NCBI GenBank assembly: GCA_946965045.2
Contig: OX337242.1
Location: 1,426,001-1,490,000 of the forward strand
Source: Epithemia pelagica
Lineage: Eukaryota > Bacillariophyta > Bacillariophyceae > Surirellales > Surirellaceae
Direction: 5' to 3'
Length of the DNA stretch: 64,000 bases
The notes beneath the pieces are model-generated. The model did not search any database. It was not told where the DNA came from and worked only from the letters and a program-made list of their open reading frames with translations. The translations under genes and the position numbers were made by a program. This document shows positions 49,988-59,991 of this stretch, piece by piece (position 1 is the first letter of the stretch; each line of letters opens with the position of its first letter).

Positions 49988-51165
49988 TTATTGAGAGCAG
50001 CGTGATTTCTTCATGGCATGGACGGTCGGGAAAATGGAATAATCACTGTCATAATAGTCATCCAAATCGTCCTTCAACAATGTCGGTAACTCCAATTGCC
50101 CTTCAAAGTAATACAATTCAAATGACATTATGCAAAGACAGTTTGTGGATTGTGCGGAGTCAATGCGGAGAACAAACCGCATCAAGGCTTGAGTAAGATT
50201 GTGTCGTCCTCCAACTGTGATTTCACTCAACCATGGCATCCACACACAAGGACGACCCTGTTCCAATTGTACTCCATCTACATATTGGTACAATTCACAC
50301 ACGACAGGTTGCATTCGTTCAGTATCCTTTCGGGTTTCGAGTTTCCATTTGATGCGACCATTTGGGGAATTCAATTGGTGATTGTTGTGCGTTGCTTCGT
50401 GTCGTCTTGTCTAACGAGGACGCGGACGAATTCAGCAGTTGGGAATCAGGCAAGACTATGGATATAATAGATCCATCTGGTTGTAGTTTCAGCTGCTGGT
50501 CCTTAGACAGTCCTTCGTACTTCGTATGCATGTGGACGTATGTGGGTTGTTTGAGTCGTCTTGTTGATGGTAGCATGGCTTGTGGTGGTGATGATGTTGC
50601 TCCTTGTGATAGCAAAGGTTGAATGAGCACGAGACAAGGTATCATGTTGTTGAATCAAGCGTTCGACTTCTGGGTGGTGTTGTTTCATGACACGTTCTCA
50701 ACGTCCTGCCATGATCCCAGCGGGGTGCGTGCAAGACGCGTATTTAGACGGATCGTCTCCCTGTGGGAGCTCCGAAATGACGCAACAAACTTATCGAGGA
50801 TCAACAATACGCCAGCTAGTACTGATGCGGTACAGTGGGTTTGATTGGTCCAATAATACTTGGGACGACAACTGATGGGTTTGCGTCGAAGTTAACACAG
50901 GTGTGTAGGTGCCCACTATTGCGGTCCGATTCGGCTGGTTCCAATCGGGAAGAGTGACACTATCGTGTCCAAGGTGGATTCCAGGACAGGGTCCTGGTTT
51001 GCAAGGTGGGCACGATATTTCGCCATCTGGAATGAAAGTGGGTGACCTCTTCGCATCAGGGAACGAGAGTGGCGACCGTTCAACGGATGACAAAGGCTGG
51101 AGCAACAACAACCAATCGACTGAGTGTTCCGCCCACCAGCAGCAACCACCCCCATGGGGCGCCAT
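49988..51165 (-). CDS. Unresolved multi-exon minus-strand gene
   Basis: Several overlapping minus-strand frames look partly protein-like, but I could not join them with confidence. The best are 49988-50374 ('VVCELYQYVDGVQLEQGRPCVWMPWLSEITVGG', ending 'AMKKSRCSQ'), whose 5' side has an acceptor-like CCTCGTTAG, and 50791-51165 ('CPPCKPGPCPGIHLGHDSVTLPDW' with Cys/Pro and 'NQPNRTAIVGTYTPVL'). Frames at 50319-50645 and 50503-50688 may supply middle exons. The Cys and N-glycosylation sequons suggest a secreted or lumenal product. No family is recognised. A decaying pseudogene is an equally good reading. Coordinates mark the outer limits of the protein-like parts. Confidence 0.35.
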
Positions 51166-51926
51166 TTTGCAGTCGGTCTCTTGATGATCAGGGAAATGGT
51201 GTGTGATTAATCAAACGGTATACAGTCAACAGTCATGTTGTCATCATGGTGGTTGTTCTGCCTCGTGTCTGTCGTGCGTACGATGGAGAGGATTTTTAGG
51301 TTTCGCGACCGCATCCAAGATCGGAAGAATCGGAACATATCAATCCACGCCGGGCGAGCATTCATCCAATCTTCGATATTGTATTTGAAAGCATATAGGA
51401 CGCTGTGCGCGCCAAGAAGTGGGCGCCTCGCGCGAGACAAAGCCAACAATAATTTCAGTTGGAATTAGATAGTGTATGCTTGTACAGGAATCGTGAGACT
51501 GGTCCGGCGTGTTCGCCATCACCACGGCCAATCTACTTATTACATTCTTGTTCGTGCCGCGTTCGACAGGAATACATACATTGACAACATCCGTTTGGAT
51601 TAGCGAAGGTATGGCCACACTTTCTCATCGTTCTACCAGAAGGACGACTCGAACGCACATCTTTCTAGATTTGTTGGTTTTGATTGAATTGGAGAAATGC
51701 CTTGGAGGAGACAAGACAATTGAGGTGCTCAAGTCCACGGTTCTAATTCATCGATTCGTTGAATAGTTGCTCCGAAAACGTGGCGAAACAAAACAGGAGA
51801 GAAAGAAATCAATCTGGGACGGGAAGAGCCAACGTGACGGATTTGTCGCCAAGTCATAAAGGCTGTCGGTCCCTTTTAATTGGGTGCTCCTAGTGTGGAA
51901 GAGAGTAATTGTTCGAGAACCCAACC
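51166..51926. other. Intergenic region upstream of the giant disordered-protein gene
   Basis: About 760 bp. A minus-strand frame at 51207-51449 and plus frames up to 51766 lack recognisable features. The 5' part may belong to the unresolved minus-strand locus and the 3' part is the promoter and leader of the 51927 gene. Confidence 0.3.
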
Positions 51927-54900
51927 ATGTCGAGCCTTCGATCGAGCAGCTTGGCGGACAAAATAAGTCGAAGCAGACGCTTGAAGCTCATGTCTTCGTC
52001 GCCTTCGCCGACGCCTAGTGTCGAAGCAAGCAAAACCAATAGCAGCGACAAAATGGAGAGTACCCTCTCAGCAAGTAAACCATCTTCTGCCTCCTCCGGT
52101 GTGCCACTATCCAAAGCTGAAAGACGCAAAAGATTGGCAAAAGCGCACATGAAGCAGACCATGGGAGGTATCCAAGCTGCAAGCTCAACTGCATCGTCTT
52201 CAGATGATGAAAAGTTACAACAGCAAACGCATTCGCAGAATGCACAACCGCCGTCTACAGCTACCAATGCTTCAAGCTTGGCTGAAAAGCGCCGTAGAGC
52301 CATGTCTCGAGTAGCGACTCGCATGGCCGCTCCACCAAAGCCCATCGCGGAGTCCTACTCGAATGAATCGTCGGGAATTTCTTCTGGTCCATCTTCCCCT
52401 CAAGAACAACAACAGAAGACAACGACTGGTTTTAGCTCTAAAGTTACTTCCTCAGCAGGATCATCTACCAAATCTAAGGAAGACCAGAGTGCGAAACAAA
52501 AACAGCAAGAAACTGGAGAGGCTCCTTCTCGAAGCAGTCATTCGCTTTATAGTAAATACTCTTCCAGGAGTATGATGCGCCGCAGCAGCCCTAGCCCGTC
52601 GCCCGCCTCCAGGTCCTCTCCCTCGAAGCAAAAAGCAGATGCGAAGGAGGAATTGGAACCGGCCAAATCAACCGAACAACCGTCAAGCAAGTCACGTTCC
52701 GTCACTTCCAAAAACAGCAGTGCTGTAAAGGCAGCGTTGGCTGCAGCTAGACCTCGCCTCCGAGGAGGACCAGAAACGTCGTCTAACATGGAGGACAAGC
52801 CACCTCTGTCGGTAGAGCACGACGATGCGGCATCCCTTTCATCACTTCGAAGTGAGAACAAGGCACCCGTTTCTTCCGCATCCAAGAAGGCAACCGCTAT
52901 TGGGGCAAACAAACGCAGATACAGAACACGAAGTCTGAGTCCAGCTCCAAATAAGATGATTTCCTTGGCGACGCCAGACGCAGTTGAAGTACAACAGACG
53001 CTTTCCCAAGAACAACCCAATGTGGAATCCATGAAACAGGAACAAGGAAAGACAGTAATTTCGATGGAACTGCCGAAGAAGCCCGTTCCAATGAAGATGA
53101 GCAAATTCATGGACAAGCAAAATCAGAATGAAAACACTACTGTCAATCATGATCAAACACCAGTCTCATCTTTGGACATTTCACCAGCTCAAGTTGCACC
53201 CTCGGCTGTTCACTTCACACCTGTGCAGCCTGTCGACGAAAAAGAACCGCAGGAAGAAAGAAAAGATGATGAAATCAACAACGAGGAGGAACCAGAAGTC
53301 AGTGCTTTGACAGGAGGTGTTGTCGAGGAACACAAGGAAGATGAAAAATCGTCCAGACTGAGTGTTTCTGAGATCAAGAACCGATTCAAAGGGTCCGCAT
53401 CCCCAGTTCCACCGCCTGTTTCATCTCATTTACATTCGCATCCTTCTTCCCATGTGCAGCACCATCCAATCCGTTCTCATTCCCCAATGACAACGTCATC
53501 TCATGGAGCTTCACGTCGAATGGTTTCCCCAGCGCCACCTGCCCATACTACAACGGCTCCAGTGCGATCTTATTCGCCGGCTCCAGTGCCTTATCAAAGA
53601 GCTTCTTCCCCAGTGGCTGGCACCCTATCGTCCGCTCCTCCCATTGAACAACCTATGCCACAACCAGTTCCTTATAGATCGGTGCAGCCGCCGCCTGGAG
53701 TTTATCGACCTACTTCTCAGGCTCCATATGTCCCGGAACCAAAGACGTCGTCCCTTACTCGTCAGGAAGAATCCCATCGTGATGAAGCACGAGAAAGGGC
53801 TCCTGTCAACACAGGAAGACAGCATGGTCCGGGATACCAAATTAATCAAAACCAAAGCACACCGGAGAGATCAAGTTTTCCTTTCAACCTCCAGTCTCGA
53901 AGAGTTGCCAGTCCAACTCCCTCTCAAGGATCTTCGAGTGTGATGGGGCGACAAACACCATCTCGTCATCTCCACCTTAATCCTGTCGTTGTTCAACCTG
54001 TTGGACTACCAGACCTTGGTCCTATATCTCCGTCAACAGTTTCTCTTGACCACAAATCGTCAGCTGATATTTCTCCGAATTCAGCAGACATGGTCAAAAC
54101 GAATCGAGAGTTCCCTTCTATTGAAAAGGTAGCGTCTTCGAAGTCTAAAGAATCCCCAAGACGGGGTGCTCCTTCACTAAGCATTCAACAGGAATTCCAG
54201 AAAGATGTATCGATGAACCCGTCCCCCCAAAGCCACGTTGATGCTGGTCGGTCTCATTTTAATCCGCATCAAAGGCGCGTTGATCATCATCAAGACACGA
54301 ACCTCTACTCTGAAACAGATGACCGTTCCTCACCTGCACTACCAACAAGATCCACGGCGGTAACCAGAACGCTTCAGCATCATTCTAATGATCGGAATGT
54401 CGACCGTGAATACGCAGGAGACCAATCGCCAAGATTGGAAACATCCTCTTCTGTAGTTGGGTCTGGAAGGGTCACTATCGAGACCCCCGAGTCTGTAAGC
54501 GTATCCAAGTTCAAGGCACAGTTTGAAAAACCGGAGAATGTTGCACTTCGTCCAGAAAAGTCTAGTGTTGTTCCTGGCAAGTGGAATCAGCAACGATCCA
54601 ATGCTTCTGAGGTTCGAGACTCTCGTCACGAACAACTCAATCGCCAATCTACAAATCAAGGCCAGAACGGTAGACCTCAGGTTCATCGAGATGTTGCCGA
54701 ACAACACGACTCATCCTCGGACCACCCGAGTTACTCGACCGGGAATGACGAGGATCAACATGCTCAAGAGATGTCTGCAAATCAGCCCAAACCAAGCATC
54801 ATGAACTACTGGAAAAATCGAATCGATGGTACTGGAAACTCTAGATCAACTGTTGAAAACCATGAACACCGAAGAGCTCCAGGGTCGCCACCACGGTCGC

Positions 54901-57900
54901 CATCGAGAAAGACAACACCACGCAGTAGTCCCATGATTTCAACGCTGGATAATCGCTTTACGGCAAGCAGCTCGCACACACCATCAGACTCCGTGACAGA
55001 AGTTCCGGTGGAAGGTAACAGTCGGGCTGTTATCGAAGTTCCTGAGAAGCAAAGCGTTGCTAATATGGCTGATCGCTTCCAGCATATACCACCAAAAGGA
55101 GTATCGCCTCAAGTACGATTGTCAGAATCTCCCACGCCGTATCGGGCTTCTCAGGGCGAACTCAGGTCACCAACTTCTAGAAGAAGCACTGCTTTGGTTG
55201 AATCCACGTCGGCCTCGGGGCGATGGAGAAATGTTGCCCAGCCGTCTCCTACCAACATATCTGTGCCTTCTCCTTCCGCTCAAGATTTTAGGTGGCGCAG
55301 CACCTCTCCAGTTCACTCAGAAGCGTCAAATGATTTCGCGAGGCGGAAGAACACCCGTCAACATGATGCTATGAGGAACGACCCGGATAATCAACCTCTT
55401 TCTCCTGGCCATGCGCGTGTCTTGCAGGAGCAGGCTCGGTGGCGCAGTCCATCTCCTCAGGGTTCAGAGGCCTCGTCCAATAACAAATTTAAGTCTTCTG
55501 GGCGTCCTTCATGGGTACGACCAGTTGATACTTCACCAGGGCGCGAATCACACGAACCCAAACCAGATTCACCTTCACGATTGACCCCTCGTAATTCACT
55601 CGGAGACGTTCGACGTCTTCAGGGTCAGTCAATTACTCCGCGATCTTTAGCGTCGCCTTCATCCATGAGAGCAAGGGATGGAACCCTCGTCAACCCAAGT
55701 CCACTTCAACATGGAAGCGATACACAGCGTCTCCCTCCAGGATCTCCGCACTTCCCCAGTCCTCGTAATCGTCCCCAGCAGACAAGCCAGCCATACGGGC
55801 GAAAATTTCACGACGTTGACGACAGGTCTGAGGCCTCTGGTGCTGCGCCTTCAATGCGCCGAGCTCTCTCCCCGAGCTCTCACCAGAATCGTGGGCACGA
55901 CCAGCCTAAGTTCTCAAATGATCGAAAATATAGTGATGTACAATTCCGCACTGATCGCGACCAAAGCCCGGTCATTCCAGGCCATGCGACAGAAAATGCA
56001 GTGCCCAATCCTCGATCGCCTATACGAGGAGATAGCAATGTTCCAGGAATGCATGGACGTTCACAAGAAGCCTTGGTAGGTCATCCAGGGGGACCACGTC
56101 CTGCATACTTGACTTCTCCTCCAACTCTACCGGCGGAAGCGCGGAGCAAAGACGCTTTTCAAGAACTCCAACAGAAGTTGTTAAAACGACAGCATGATAT
56201 CGAAGTTACGTCAATGGCGAGCACCCCGAACATTGAAAATTCATCGGCAATGACTGTTGCTAGGGCAACTGCTTCCATTATGGACAACGATGGATATGGA
56301 GATGAGAAAAAGTCTTCTGAGGCTGATGAAGTTCAACCTATTCGTGACAGATCAATGCACGCTGAGTCACCTAGAACACTAGGTGAGTTGGCGGCCCAGT
56401 CGATTCATGCCATGGACTATGACCAAGAATCTCTTGAGCATGGTGGAAACTCCAAGTCAAGTTCCCCTACGGTTGATGATGAGGCTTTGCGCAATTACAC
56501 ATCATCGGTTCCAAATACACATGCTGTTCCACCTGAATTTGCTGCAACTGTCTCTCCGCCTCGGTATAGTGAGGGAAAGGACAGCCACCATCGTTCTCAA
56601 ATGGAAATGGACCATGAGAGCGAGGTTGTGTTTGGAGACCCAGAAACATACGGTGCCGCAGGTGGCGGGGTTGATCGTGCTCCTCCCACTGTAGCGGATC
56701 GGGCAAAGGCAATCGCGGATTGGAAAGGCGGCATGGGTACTAAACCCAGATCCGGTGATCTGACAGATAAACCGAGCTTCAATATGCACGTTGAGAGTGA
56801 AACGAAGCTTTATCCATTGTATGAAGATAGTCCTGACCAGGGAGATCATAATTCCCAGGGGATTAAATCTGACCGAGTCGACTCGTCAGATCCAAATAAC
56901 CCCAGTGGGGCTTCGGCTGTTTTGCGGTTCTGGAACCAAACAACCGCCGAAGAGTTGGAAAATGCAGAGCAGTTTAAGGACGAAGACCCTGGTGTTGCTG
57001 ACTACGTGTCGGACGTGCAATTATCCGACATCCACGAGCAAACTCAGGTCAACACGAACAGGTTGATTTCTCCAAGCACGGTACGAGAACTTCGTCACTT
57101 CCGCAACCGCAGCGATGGCCAAACTGAAGGAACCGAAAAACCAAATGGTGGAACGAGGGCGGAATCAAGATCTGGGACCGATGTCAAGGCCCCTGATCCG
57201 TTTTCACCAAACGCTATAAATGATTTGAAAGCCCCGACGAAGACATCGAACGGGACTTTTAGCGCTTTCTGGGGAGAAAGTGACAACTTTGATAGGAAAA
57301 GTGGGTTTGGTGACGATGGTAACACCTTTTCCGATATGGACGCATTTCCGGTGGATGGATTCGTGGGAGACAATGCATTTGGTTTCGAAGATATGGATAA
57401 ATTTGGCAGTCCTACAGATGGCTTTGCCTTGAGCTCAGAGCCAGCGACAGATTCTGGCTTTGATCAATCTGCTATATTTGGTTCGTCACAAGGTTTCGAT
57501 GTGAGCGCTTCACAACCTGACGGGTTCGACTCTTCGGGATTTCCGTCGACAGACGCCTTTTCGAGTACCGAGCCCATTCGTATGCCACAAACAGAGTTCA
57601 ATAAGAAGACTGGCCACGATAGTGATGGTTTCCCAATGGCTTACGAGTTTGCCAATGGGGCCGATGGATTCCCAACTGACCATGTGATCTCTGCCAGCAA
57701 CAAAGGTGCAACAAGTCACTTTTCGGAATCGCATCAACCAAGCAATGAGTTTAGCTCATCTGACCCATTCAGCTCAACTGAGCACCGGATGACTGTCAGC
57801 GACAAAGGTACAACAAGTCACTTAACGGAATCGCATCAACCAAGTAATGAGTTTAGCTCATCTGACCCATTCAGCTCAACTGAGCACCGGATGACTGTCA

Positions 57901-58736
57901 GCGACAAAGGTACAACAAGTCACTTTACGGAATCGCATCAACCAAGTAATGAGTTTAGCTCAACTGACCCATTCAGCACAACTGAGCACATGATGACTGT
58001 CAGCGACCAAGGTACAACAAGTCACTTTTCCGAATCGCATCAACCAAGCAATGAGTTTAGCTCAACTGACCCATTCAGCACAACTGAGCACATGATGACT
58101 GTCAGCGACAAAGGTACAACAAGTCACTTTTCCGAATCGCATCAACCAAGCAATGAGTTTAGCTCATCTGATCCATTTGGCCCCGGGTTCAGTCAATCGG
58201 CAGTTCTTCCAGATGATGGATTCGGGACGGGCTTCATGACCGAAAACGCATACGATGAACCTGAGTCCATGCCTATGGAAACTGATCCTACCGTATTTCC
58301 ATCAGATTTCGTGTCAGGTCAGCAGAACGACCAGCCTATACAAGAGGGAAATGTAGACTCTGACGATCTTTTTCTCCCTTCGTCATCTTCGTCGCAAAAA
58401 GCAGAGGATAACGCAGAAATGCTTCGAAGCCAGGAGTCAAATTTGCGGCCCCCAAGCCGAGCTGAAGACAACCGAGGAGCAACTTGGTTGCCTCCTCAAA
58501 GATCAAACTTATCGCAGGATACGTACCAGCAGCGCCAACAGTCCACTTTCGATCGCCTGTACGATGAAGAGTCAACACAGGAACCAATATGGAGTTTTGA
58601 AACTGGTATAGGTACATATTTTGAACGGGATCGTCAGAAAATCGATCCTGCAAAGGCGGAGCCGGCAGAGAATGCGGCTACAACTGAACTTCCCCGCATT
58701 GAAGAAACTCCAAGATCAACAGCCGTCGAAATTTAA
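51927..58736 (+). CDS. Very large disordered Ser/Pro-rich protein with DPF-type motifs
   Basis: The frame opens at 51909; the Met at 51927 ('MSSLRSSSLADKISRSRRLK') is preferred, giving 2,269 residues in a single exon of 6.8 kb. Almost the whole chain is low-complexity Ser/Pro/Gln/Asp. Recurrent short motifs of the form S-x-x-x-[KR]-F are scattered ('SVSEIKNRFKG', 'SVSKFKAQFEKPE', 'SVANMADRFQHI', 'SIMNYWKNR'). The acidic C-terminal third has Asp-Gly-Phe repeats ('DGFALS', 'DGFDSSGFPSTDAF') and a 34-residue tandem repeat, five copies at 57711-58220, each containing one S-[ST]-DPF-[SG] unit. DPF/NPF-like clusters are typical of endocytic adaptors that bind AP-2 appendage domains, so an adaptor or scaffold role is possible. 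That is inference; no globular domain was recognised. Codon use appears normal for the window. Confidence 0.75.
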   Translation: MSSLRSSSLADKISRSRRLKLMSSSPSPTPSVEASKTNSSDKMESTLSASKPSSASSGVPLSKAERRKRLAKAHMKQTMGGIQAASSTASSSDDEKLQQQTHSQNAQPPSTATNASSLAEKRRRAMSRVATRMAAPPKPIAESYSNESSGISSGPSSPQEQQQKTTTGFSSKVTSSAGSSTKSKEDQSAKQKQQETGEAPSRSSHSLYSKYSSRSMMRRSSPSPSPASRSSPSKQKADAKEELEPAKSTEQPSSKSRSVTSKNSSAVKAALAAARPRLRGGPETSSNMEDKPPLSVEHDDAASLSSLRSENKAPVSSASKKATAIGANKRRYRTRSLSPAPNKMISLATPDAVEVQQTLSQEQPNVESMKQEQGKTVISMELPKKPVPMKMSKFMDKQNQNENTTVNHDQTPVSSLDISPAQVAPSAVHFTPVQPVDEKEPQEERKDDEINNEEEPEVSALTGGVVEEHKEDEKSSRLSVSEIKNRFKGSASPVPPPVSSHLHSHPSSHVQHHPIRSHSPMTTSSHGASRRMVSPAPPAHTTTAPVRSYSPAPVPYQRASSPVAGTLSSAPPIEQPMPQPVPYRSVQPPPGVYRPTSQAPYVPEPKTSSLTRQEESHRDEARERAPVNTGRQHGPGYQINQNQSTPERSSFPFNLQSRRVASPTPSQGSSSVMGRQTPSRHLHLNPVVVQPVGLPDLGPISPSTVSLDHKSSADISPNSADMVKTNREFPSIEKVASSKSKESPRRGAPSLSIQQEFQKDVSMNPSPQSHVDAGRSHFNPHQRRVDHHQDTNLYSETDDRSSPALPTRSTAVTRTLQHHSNDRNVDREYAGDQSPRLETSSSVVGSGRVTIETPESVSVSKFKAQFEKPENVALRPEKSSVVPGKWNQQRSNASEVRDSRHEQLNRQSTNQGQNGRPQVHRDVAEQHDSSSDHPSYSTGNDEDQHAQEMSANQPKPSIMNYWKNRIDGTGNSRSTVENHEHRRAPGSPPRSPSRKTTPRSSPMISTLDNRFTASSSHTPSDSVTEVPVEGNSRAVIEVPEKQSVANMADRFQHIPPKGVSPQVRLSESPTPYRASQGELRSPTSRRSTALVESTSASGRWRNVAQPSPTNISVPSPSAQDFRWRSTSPVHSEASNDFARRKNTRQHDAMRNDPDNQPLSPGHARVLQEQARWRSPSPQGSEASSNNKFKSSGRPSWVRPVDTSPGRESHEPKPDSPSRLTPRNSLGDVRRLQGQSITPRSLASPSSMRARDGTLVNPSPLQHGSDTQRLPPGSPHFPSPRNRPQQTSQPYGRKFHDVDDRSEASGAAPSMRRALSPSSHQNRGHDQPKFSNDRKYSDVQFRTDRDQSPVIPGHATENAVPNPRSPIRGDSNVPGMHGRSQEALVGHPGGPRPAYLTSPPTLPAEARSKDAFQELQQKLLKRQHDIEVTSMASTPNIENSSAMTVARATASIMDNDGYGDEKKSSEADEVQPIRDRSMHAESPRTLGELAAQSIHAMDYDQESLEHGGNSKSSSPTVDDEALRNYTSSVPNTHAVPPEFAATVSPPRYSEGKDSHHRSQMEMDHESEVVFGDPETYGAAGGGVDRAPPTVADRAKAIADWKGGMGTKPRSGDLTDKPSFNMHVESETKLYPLYEDSPDQGDHNSQGIKSDRVDSSDPNNPSGASAVLRFWNQTTAEELENAEQFKDEDPGVADYVSDVQLSDIHEQTQVNTNRLISPSTVRELRHFRNRSDGQTEGTEKPNGGTRAESRSGTDVKAPDPFSPNAINDLKAPTKTSNGTFSAFWGESDNFDRKSGFGDDGNTFSDMDAFPVDGFVGDNAFGFEDMDKFGSPTDGFALSSEPATDSGFDQSAIFGSSQGFDVSASQPDGFDSSGFPSTDAFSSTEPIRMPQTEFNKKTGHDSDGFPMAYEFANGADGFPTDHVISASNKGATSHFSESHQPSNEFSSSDPFSSTEHRMTVSDKGTTSHLTESHQPSNEFSSSDPFSSTEHRMTVSDKGTTSHFTESHQPSNEFSSTDPFSTTEHMMTVSDQGTTSHFSESHQPSNEFSSTDPFSTTEHMMTVSDKGTTSHFSESHQPSNEFSSSDPFGPGFSQSAVLPDDGFGTGFMTENAYDEPESMPMETDPTVFPSDFVSGQQNDQPIQEGNVDSDDLFLPSSSSSQKAEDNAEMLRSQESNLRPPSRAEDNRGATWLPPQRSNLSQDTYQQRQQSTFDRLYDEESTQEPIWSFETGIGTYFERDRQKIDPAKAEPAENAATTELPRIEETPRSTAVEI
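57711..58185 (+). repeat. 102-bp tandem repeat inside the giant gene
   Basis: Copies begin at 57711, 57813, 57915, 58017 and 58119, exactly 102 bp (34 codons) apart; the last is incomplete. Each starts ACAAGTCACTT and codes 'TSHFSESHQPSNEFSS'-type sequence. Later copies share derived changes (for example STDPFSTTEHMM in copies 3-4), showing stepwise expansion. Confidence 0.93.
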
Positions 58737-59037
58737 ATGTTAGCTGTGTAAGGTAGACTTGATATTTATTTGCATGAAGCTAACCTATTGGCAGGTAGGA
58801 GTAGCTATTTTCGTTTGGTCAACCGTGGACCAAAGAATCGTTGACTTGACATCGGCGTTCGACTGCTTTAACACCATAATTTGTGTCGAAAAGGGAATAT
58901 AAAAACAGCAACATACTCAGGAAAGGCTGGCATGTGGAGTCGCAATTATAGTCAATACAGAACCACTAGTTTATCTTCTATTTCTGATAGCGATGTTTGA
59001 CGCACTTGTTGCGGTCTTTGAAGCTTGGTAGAAAGCA
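58737..59037. other. Convergent intergenic interval
   Basis: About 300 bp between the 3' end of the giant gene and the 3' end of the minus-strand gene at 59038. Nothing else is visible. Confidence 0.35.
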
Positions 59038-59602
59038 TCACTTTTTGTCAGAATCACCGTATGTCAAAAGTTCGTCGATGATAAGTCCAAGAAAGCTGGT
59101 GTACATGACACCAGCACTCCCGTCCAGAAACTGTTCAAAAAAGTTTTCGCCGACAACACCAGCACGCTCGGATCGTTCAGCTCTTGACCGGGACATCCAA
59201 AGTTTAACTCTTTTCAGAACATTGTCACCCTTTACACGAAGTTGGCAAACATTGACAAGGTCTTTCTTTAGTTCGGCAGCAGTTTCAAGTTCAGCGACCG
59301 TATCATGTTCAGCACCATTCTCGGCGTCGTCGTCGTCAAGCAAGAAGTTTTCTTCATCTTCCTCCTCTTCGTCTTCTGCGGGGTTGTACCATGCTGACAA
59401 GCCGCTGTCGAAGTGCTTCCGAGTGAAGCGGTACGACAGGGAATGGAGAAAACATGTTGGCAAGCTTTTTAGTATTGACTTCTAAGGGGTTTGTATGGAA
59501 ACAAGGGGAAAAGCTAAGCTTCAACGACCTTCCGATACCGTCGACGTTCGCAGTTGACAACGCTAGAGCCAGAACAGCTGGGTACAACAGCAGCAGAAAC
59601 AT
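59038..59602 (-). CDS. Hypothetical secreted protein with acidic region (exon junction uncertain)
   Basis: Minus strand. The last exon is clear from 59038 to about 59480: 'RFTRKHFDSGLSAWYNPAEDEEEEDEENFLLDDDDAEN', then a helical part ('LETAAELKKDLVNVCQLRVKGDNVLKRVKLWMSR') and 'FFEQFLDGSAGVMYTSFLGLIIDELLTYG'. Upstream, in another frame, 'MFLLLLYPAVLALALSTANVDG' from 59602 is a good signal peptide. CCCCTTAG before AAGTCAATAC (about 59482) is a plausible acceptor, so a short intron should join the two. I could not fix the donor. It lies immediately 3' of the RBR ligase gene on the same strand. Function unknown. Confidence 0.5.
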
Positions 59603-59991
59603 GTGCCTACAAGTTTCTGTCGTCGCCCAGCGGGTACATCGGTCATAAATTTGGAGTACGTTGAGAGTGCCTATTGGCTGGAAGCTCCATAGAATCCACA
59701 GAAGCAGCACAGTCGTGCGGAGCAACAAGCGATACAGAACGGTGAATTTGTCTACGGCGACCTTGCAGACGACTCCGTGAAAATCATAATTGGGCCGGCA
59801 ACTTGCGGATGACGGCGACGAATTCCTGCTATTACAGGCGGAAAGTGGCACCATCGCGCCGAAATGCTGGTCGCTCGCCTCAGTTTTGAAACTCATGCCA
59901 CAGTGAAGCCGAAGAATGGGGCATCGCATCTCCAGCTGAACACAGAGCGGGTACCTAACGCCGGCATTCTCTTCGCTTTTTAATTCCCCTG

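Noticed and set aside
51890-52345. Minus-strand frames under the giant gene
   Set aside because: Shadows of the long plus-strand coding region; no independent features.
58997-59485. 162-residue Ser-rich plus-strand frame
   Set aside because: Antisense of the Glu/Asp-rich minus-strand exon; the poly-Ser run is the complement of the acidic codons.
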